From positions 1-64,000 of the forward strand of contig JACPCR010000087.1 of assembly GCA_016179685.1 (NCBI GenBank): DNA of 64,000 nt. Reading direction: 5' to 3'. The DNA is from Planctomycetota bacterium (lineage in GTDB: Bacteria > Planctomycetota > PUPC01 > JACPCR01). A program made the translations under genes and the position numbers. The notes beneath the pieces are model-generated. The model was not told where the DNA came from and searched no databases. It worked only from the letters and a program-made list of their open reading frames with translations. Below, piece by piece: positions 59,903-64,000 of the stretch; the first letter of the stretch is position 1, and every line of letters starts with the position of its first letter.

Positions 59903-59921
59903 TTGAATATCGAATATTCAA
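59903..59921. promoter_or_regulatory. Palindromic site upstream of the DUF4143 ATPase gene
   Basis: TTGAATAT-CGA-ATATTCAA, a perfect 8-base inverted repeat in an AT-rich spot 26 bases before the ATPase ATG and 1 base from the HEPN stop. It could be an operator overlapping the promoter. Confidence 0.5.
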
Positions 59922-59922
59922 T

Positions 59923-60354
59923 TTACATGAACAACCGTGCCTCGGCAAGCGAGCAGTCCTTGCGGACCGTCTTGGCCTCCGCAAGAATCCCCTCGGCGTC
60001 GCGTTCGGATATCTCCCCGGCGCGATCGTAATCCGTGACGTTCCGCTTGGAGCGGCAGTTGTCGAGGTATCCGGCTCGCGCCCGTGCCTGCGGCCCCACG
60101 ATTTCCGGCAGCACGTGGAAGGTGGCGCAGTGATGCCCCGCGCCAGCGGCCCGGTAGCCGGGCGCGTGAAGCGCGACGGCAGCGAGCCGCAGCGCGGCGT
60201 TGTAGGCCGTGGCGAAGCGGCGGTCCGTCGAGAGATGCGGAACGGCCGCGTCCGCCAGACCGCCATCCACGACGCGCAGGAGGTCAGCCGCTTCCCTGGC
60301 GGACGTCCTGCGCGCGCGGATGCACCCGTCAGCCAACAATTCTTCCAAGCTCAT
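59923..60354 (-). CDS. HEPN-like protein (partner of a decayed MNT nucleotidyltransferase)
   Basis: 143 residues from MSLEELLADGCIRARRTSAR; an in-frame ATG at 60366 would add four. All-helical, with RRFATAYNAALRLAAVALHAPGYRAAGAGHH and YLDNCRSKRNVTDYDRAGEIS as in HEPN proteins encoded beside MNT nucleotidyltransferases. The HEPN R-x4-H motif appears as RNVTDY, with Tyr where catalytic members have His, so RNase activity is doubtful. The upstream MNT remnant ends inside the start of this gene, the normal overlap for the pair. The frame is intact. Confidence 0.72.
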   Translation of the reverse strand: MSLEELLADGCIRARRTSAREAADLLRVVDGGLADAAVPHLSTDRRFATAYNAALRLAAVALHAPGYRAAGAGHHCATFHVLPEIVGPQARARAGYLDNCRSKRNVTDYDRAGEISERDAEGILAEAKTVRKDCSLAEARLFM

Positions 60355-60711
60355 GCTCGTCTCCAACGAGGTAAATCTTCTCGCCTTTCAGCACTTCCGT
60401 GACGAAGTGATGCCCTTCCGCGACTTTGGCCTTGAACTCGCTCGGCGGGTAAACGGCCGGGTTGAACTCGCGTCCCAGTTCCCGACCGGCGGGGCCGAGA
60501 ACGGTAGATGCCTCACGAAGGGACAGGTCGCCCACGAGAAGAGGGTCTCGCCCAGTCCCGTGGTCTTCAGAATGGCCCGCTTCAAATCCTCGAAGCCGAG
60601 CAGTAGAATCCTGCAACGCGGGACACACTGTACGCCTACGTCCGCCGCAAACCAACGCGGCCCGGGAGTGAGCGGCAAATTCCAGGGGCGATCCCTTCCG
60701 GCGTTCCGCAC
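60329..60711 (-). pseudogene. Remnant of an MNT-type nucleotidyltransferase
   Basis: Two frames each hold part of the family. One gives FEDLKRAILKTTGLGETL, matching the linker between the winged-helix and nucleotidyltransferase domains. The other gives LLVGDLSLREASTVLGPAGR, GREFNPAVYPPSEFKAKVAE and GHHFVTEVLKGEKIYLVGDE, the C-terminal part. The catalytic segment between them (GSxxRG ... DxD) is missing, and the frame changes at the junction near 60545. Probably an internal deletion in a former HEPN/MNT gene pair. Confidence 0.7.
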
Positions 60712-60740
60712 GAAAACGGATGGAGGCGTGGAGAGGTGAT

Positions 60741-63440
60741 ATGAAGCACGCTCACTCCGGGGACGCCGCCGGCGCTCGACGTCAGACAGACGCGCTCAAG
60801 AACGGGTTATGGATGCTCTTTCTTTTCGGCGCCAGTCTGCTCATCCTGGGCAGTTTGGGATTCGCACTCTACAGCACCTATGTAGATGGTCGCAGGGTTA
60901 AAGAGGAGCTGCTCTGGCTGAATTCGAGCCACTCCTTCGATAACGCGGAAAACTGGGACCGGCTCGTTCGCGATATCCACGAACGTAAGTTTATCTGGGG
61001 ACCCGACCGTGAAAAGTGGAATAAAGTCCGAGAATACGCCATCTCCGTGATGGGATGGACGATGCGGAAAGAGGCCGTCGGCTGCCTCTTGCAGGCGCTG
61101 GGCGATGCAGACCCTGAGATCGCAGCCGAGGCAGCGGGGGCGCTTTGGCCGCTCGGGGATTCACGGGCGGTTGAGCCTCTGATCTCGAACCTCCAACACG
61201 GGAGCGTAACGGTACGCGAAGGTGCGGCGAGGTCACTCGGCTACCTGGGAGACCGAAGAGCCGTCCAACCCCTGATTGCCTGCCTGGAAGATTTTGCGCC
61301 GGATGTCGCTTGCGCAGCCGCCGCGGCCCTCAAAGCACTGGATGATCAACGAGCGGTCGAGCCGCTCATCGCCGCGTTGAAGCGCGCCGACCACAAAGTT
61401 CGTGGAATCTCAGCCGAGGCCCTGGGGCATCTCGAAGACCGGGGAGCCCTGCAACCCCTGGTCGGCCTGTTGGATGATGAAGATTCTTCCGTCGGCAGGG
61501 CAGTTACTTCTGCTCTAAACCTGTTCATCGATGACCCCCGGGCTGTCGAGTTGTTTCAGTCGTGCTTGGGCGATCCGAACCCGAAGGTGCGAGAAAGGGC
61601 AGCCGTGGTCCTCTCCTGGCGTCGAGACCCTATGGCGCTGGACCCCCTGCTCGCCGCACTGGATGGCGAGGATTCTGAGGACATCACCGCGGCCATTGAA
61701 GCCCTCGGCCGGCTCGACGACGTCCGGGCCGTGAATCCTCTGGTCTCGGCTTTGAATCACCAAGCGAGCGCGGGCAGGAGAGCATCGGCGGCTCTGGCGC
61801 TAGGGAATTTGGGGTTCAGCGAGGCGTTGGAGCCTCTCATTGCTGCGCTTGGGGACTCGGAGGAATTGGTCGCTTCAGCCTCCGCGGCGGCTCTGGGCAG
61901 CTTGGGCCATATGAAGGGGCTAGAAGCCCTTCTCTCCCCTGTGGCACATACCCGGGCCGGGGTCCGAAAATCAGTCGCATCGGCATTGGGGAACTTCAAG
62001 AACACCCGGGCAACCGAGATGCTCGTCCGACTCTTGAGTGATCCCGCTTCAGAAGTGCGAGCGAATGCCCTTGCTGCCTTGGGTTTTCTGAGCCACACCG
62101 AAGCCAGAGGACTTGCGCATGCAGCTCTGGTTGATCCAGCCGTGGAAGTTCGGTATCACGCATTCAGAGTACTCTGCGAAATGGGAGATGCGGGGGTCCT
62201 GGTGCAATTAATGAACGTCGCGTCCAGAGACAGTGATGTGGCCTATATTTTTCACACGGTCGGCGCGGATTTCTTGATGAAATTGGAAAACACCGGGGCA
62301 GTTGATCCACTGCTCGAGGCTCTCAACGAAAACGATGTATGGGTTTGGGGATGCGCCAGCCTGGCCCTCGCCTCATTCGACGACGCCCGGATCAGCAACG
62401 CTCTCGAGACCCTGTACCAGGAATTCCTCACGCGCTCTTTGAACCAGAACGCAGCGGCAAGAGACAGTCGTTGGGGTTTCATGCTTAGCCCCGGATCAGG
62501 GGCGGTGGCCTTCGCCCTCGGATGGCATGGGGACGACCGGAGTTTCGACCTGTTGGTGAAGGCTGCGCAAGAGGAAGGGGAGACCGTTCGGGCGATGGCC
62601 GTCCGAGGAGCAGCCTATTTGCAGGTCCCCAGGGTCCCTGACCTTCTTTGCGCCGCACTGAAAGACCCGAGCAGGACGGTGCGCAGAGAAGCGGCCGAGA
62701 TGCTCGCGTTCTTTCCCGCGGAAAAGACGCGGGATTTTCTTCTCTGCGCTTTAGAGGATGACGACAAGCAGGTCAGGAATTGGGCAGCGATGGCCCTGGC
62801 CCTCTCCGGCAATCCCTGCGGTAGCGAAGAGTTCTTCGAGCAGAGCGACAACGTTGGGCTCGTCATAGAGGCCGCTTCATACTACGATGGAATCAGGCAT
62901 TTTGAGGATCCGTCTTACGAATACAACCGAATCGGCCTCCTGGCTTGCCTGGAAAGCCCGAAATTTCTGCCTCGCTTCTCCCGCCTACTCCAGGATCGAG
63001 ACCACCCATACCGCCTTGTCGCGAGCCTGGTGCTTTCACGCCTCCCGCCCGATCAAGTCCGGGCCGCTCTTGAAGCCCGGCCCAAGAAGCCTCGGGCCGC
63101 CCAGGACTTCCAACGCCTCGACCAGCTCTTTGCTCTCCAAGAGGCTCAAAAGGCAGAAGATTCGGAGGCGCTGCGTTCTTTCGCCGGTGACCCGGACCCG
63201 GCCGTCTCGGTCATCGCCAGCGGCTGCCTGTTCCAGTCCGATCCGCCAGCCGCTCTGGACCGAGCCTTCTCCTGCTTTCAGGGCAGGCCCGAGAGGCACA
63301 AGCAGGGTGCTTGGAGCGCCCTGGTGGCCTACGGGGATCGCCTCCCGGATGCCTTCCTCGCTGGCCTGCAGGAACGGGTCACACCGCGCTGGAGGCGGCC
63401 GCTGGGCTTCTACCGCCGCTTCTGGAATCGCCGGAGGTGA
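60741..63440 (+). CDS. Membrane-anchored HEAT-repeat protein
   Basis: 899 residues from MKHAHSGDAAGAR; GGAG 7 bases before the ATG at 60741 favours it over an earlier frame start at 60720. One membrane helix (about 24-46, WMLFLFGASLLILGSLGFAL) precedes ~20 HEAT/PBS-lyase-type repeats (EAVGCLLQALGDADPEIAAE, RAVEPLISNLQHGSVTVREG, RAVQPLIACLEDFAPDVACA and so on) to the C-terminus. No enzyme motif. Such proteins act as protein-binding scaffolds; the partner is unknown. CheW follows 296 bases downstream on the same strand. Confidence 0.88.
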   Translation: MKHAHSGDAAGARRQTDALKNGLWMLFLFGASLLILGSLGFALYSTYVDGRRVKEELLWLNSSHSFDNAENWDRLVRDIHERKFIWGPDREKWNKVREYAISVMGWTMRKEAVGCLLQALGDADPEIAAEAAGALWPLGDSRAVEPLISNLQHGSVTVREGAARSLGYLGDRRAVQPLIACLEDFAPDVACAAAAALKALDDQRAVEPLIAALKRADHKVRGISAEALGHLEDRGALQPLVGLLDDEDSSVGRAVTSALNLFIDDPRAVELFQSCLGDPNPKVRERAAVVLSWRRDPMALDPLLAALDGEDSEDITAAIEALGRLDDVRAVNPLVSALNHQASAGRRASAALALGNLGFSEALEPLIAALGDSEELVASASAAALGSLGHMKGLEALLSPVAHTRAGVRKSVASALGNFKNTRATEMLVRLLSDPASEVRANALAALGFLSHTEARGLAHAALVDPAVEVRYHAFRVLCEMGDAGVLVQLMNVASRDSDVAYIFHTVGADFLMKLENTGAVDPLLEALNENDVWVWGCASLALASFDDARISNALETLYQEFLTRSLNQNAAARDSRWGFMLSPGSGAVAFALGWHGDDRSFDLLVKAAQEEGETVRAMAVRGAAYLQVPRVPDLLCAALKDPSRTVRREAAEMLAFFPAEKTRDFLLCALEDDDKQVRNWAAMALALSGNPCGSEEFFEQSDNVGLVIEAASYYDGIRHFEDPSYEYNRIGLLACLESPKFLPRFSRLLQDRDHPYRLVASLVLSRLPPDQVRAALEARPKKPRAAQDFQRLDQLFALQEAQKAEDSEALRSFAGDPDPAVSVIASGCLFQSDPPAALDRAFSCFQGRPERHKQGAWSALVAYGDRLPDAFLAGLQERVTPRWRRPLGFYRRFWNRRR

Positions 63441-63520
63441 CCTGGACGCTGCACATGGACGCACCCGTGCACTCAGTGTATCGGGTTCAGAAGTTTGTCA
63501 CAGGCTCTTGGCGCTTACGA

Positions 63521-63556
63521 CCCTCGCCCCGGCCCTCTCCCAAAGGGACAGGGGGG
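63521..63556. repeat. REP-like CCCTCGCCCCGGCCCTCTCC element
   Basis: CCCTCGCCCCGGCCCTCTCC followed by AAAGGGACAGGGG resembles a pyrimidine-rich REP/hairpin element found between genes in many bacteria. A second degenerate half (CCCTCTCACCC ... GGTGAGGG) lies at about 63622-63656. The interval 63441-63736 has no gene. Confidence 0.55.
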
Positions 63557-63736
63557 TACGGATGGATATGTTTATAGTGCCTCTTCAGCCCATCCACCTG
63601 AACAGTTACAAGAAACCTGCTCCCTCTCACCCGCAAAGATGGCCGAGGTGAGGGAAAACCTGGGAAGAATCTGTGGGACGCTCTATTTAAGAGTCGAAAT
63701 CCCGGAGTAAGCCACAGCGAAGCCGCCGAGACATCC

Positions 63737-64000
63737 ATGAACCCAAGCAGCACAAGAATCGACGTGCTGGTCTTTGAACTCTGCCAGAAGCGATTTGCAC
63801 TGTTGCTGTCGCAGGTTCAGGAGGTCCTGCGCTCCGTGGCCATCGCCCCCCTGCCGAACGCTCCATCGGCCATCGAAGGCCTCATCAACGTACGCGGCAG
63901 CCTCGTCCCGGTCTTCAATCTCCGTCACCGATTCGGCCTGCCGGCGAAAGCGCCCGAGCCGGGAGACCATCTGATCGTCGCCCGAGCACAGGGACGGGTG
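63737..64000 (+). CDS. CheW-like chemotaxis coupling protein (cut by window end)
   Basis: The first 88 codons of an open frame from the ATG at 63737, running off the window without a stop. The translation has the CheW fold order: DVLVFELCQKRFALLLSQVQ, EVLRSVAIAPLPNAPSAIEG and LINVRGSLVPVFNLRHRFGL. These are the CheW signatures for the receptor/kinase-binding beta barrel. CheW links chemoreceptors to the CheA kinase. Whether this is a stand-alone CheW or the start of a larger protein lies outside the window. Confidence 0.88.
   Translation, partial: MNPSSTRIDVLVFELCQKRFALLLSQVQEVLRSVAIAPLPNAPSAIEGLINVRGSLVPVFNLRHRFGLPAKAPEPGDHLIVARAQGRV

Overview
The window is a gene-dense, GC-rich bacterial chromosome segment of about 40 protein genes and one tRNA. 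The gene families are typical of poorly cultured Planctomycetes-like or Sumerlaeota/Hydrogenedentes-like lineages: uroporphyrinogen-decarboxylase-superfamily methyltransferase-like proteins, DUF4058, DUF2079, OPT-like transporters, DUF3857/transglutaminase giants, a type II pseudopilin and HEAT-repeat proteins. This placement is inferred from family content only; there is no rRNA gene or other phylogenetic marker. No prophage, CRISPR array or intact insertion sequence was found.

Layout. 0.2-3.5 kb (minus): an amino-sugar operon, nagB, a GlmU-like nucleotidyltransferase, an acyl carrier protein and a phosphodiester glycosidase. 4.1-8.5 kb (plus): a stand-alone ParB-like protein, a DUF2079 membrane protein and a thiolase. 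8.6-12.3 kb: TrmI-type tRNA methyltransferase, a split ThDP-dependent 2-oxoacid decarboxylase and a DUF4058 protein. 12.4-21.5 kb (minus): chromate transporter, OPT-like transporter and a 1719-residue fusion of a degenerate M28 peptidase to an FtsX-type permease. 21.7-29.5 kb: a C1/folate cluster with MetV, MetF and three distinct URO-D-superfamily proteins, plus TatA, a plant-type ferredoxin-NADP reductase and two small exported proteins. 29.9-34.6 kb (plus): a regulatory island of a XylR_N/V4R histidine kinase, an NtrC-class sigma-54 activator and a protoglobin-coupled histidine kinase, followed by tRNA-Thr(CGT). 35.3-36.5 kb: a pseudopilin with a long Asp-rich tail and an apparent frameshift, behind a near-consensus sigma-54 promoter. 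36.9-46.9 kb: a K+ channel converging on a 2485-residue propeller-like giant and its membrane partner. 47-49.2 kb: small conserved protein, SDR with altered active site, exported repeat protein. 49.8-59.9 kb (minus): a probable operon of DUF4143 ATPase, EVE protein, NAD-epimerase and two DUF3857/transglutaminase paralogues, one with its catalytic triad lost. 59.9-60.7 kb: a decayed MNT/HEPN pair. 60.7-64 kb: a membrane-anchored HEAT protein and the start of a CheW.

Intergenic DNA is unusually structured. There is a family of long near-perfect palindromes placed at stop codons without U-tracts, several sharing an AGTGC/GCACT loop-proximal core. A ~75-100 bp MITE-like element has AGCGAAGCGC termini. 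Two longer dispersed repeats, about 240 and 120 bp, each occur twice.

The most coherent regulatory hypothesis is that the V4R kinase, the sigma-54 activator and the heme-globin kinase form one oxygen/ligand-responsive sigma-54 circuit, and that the pseudopilin just downstream is one of its targets.
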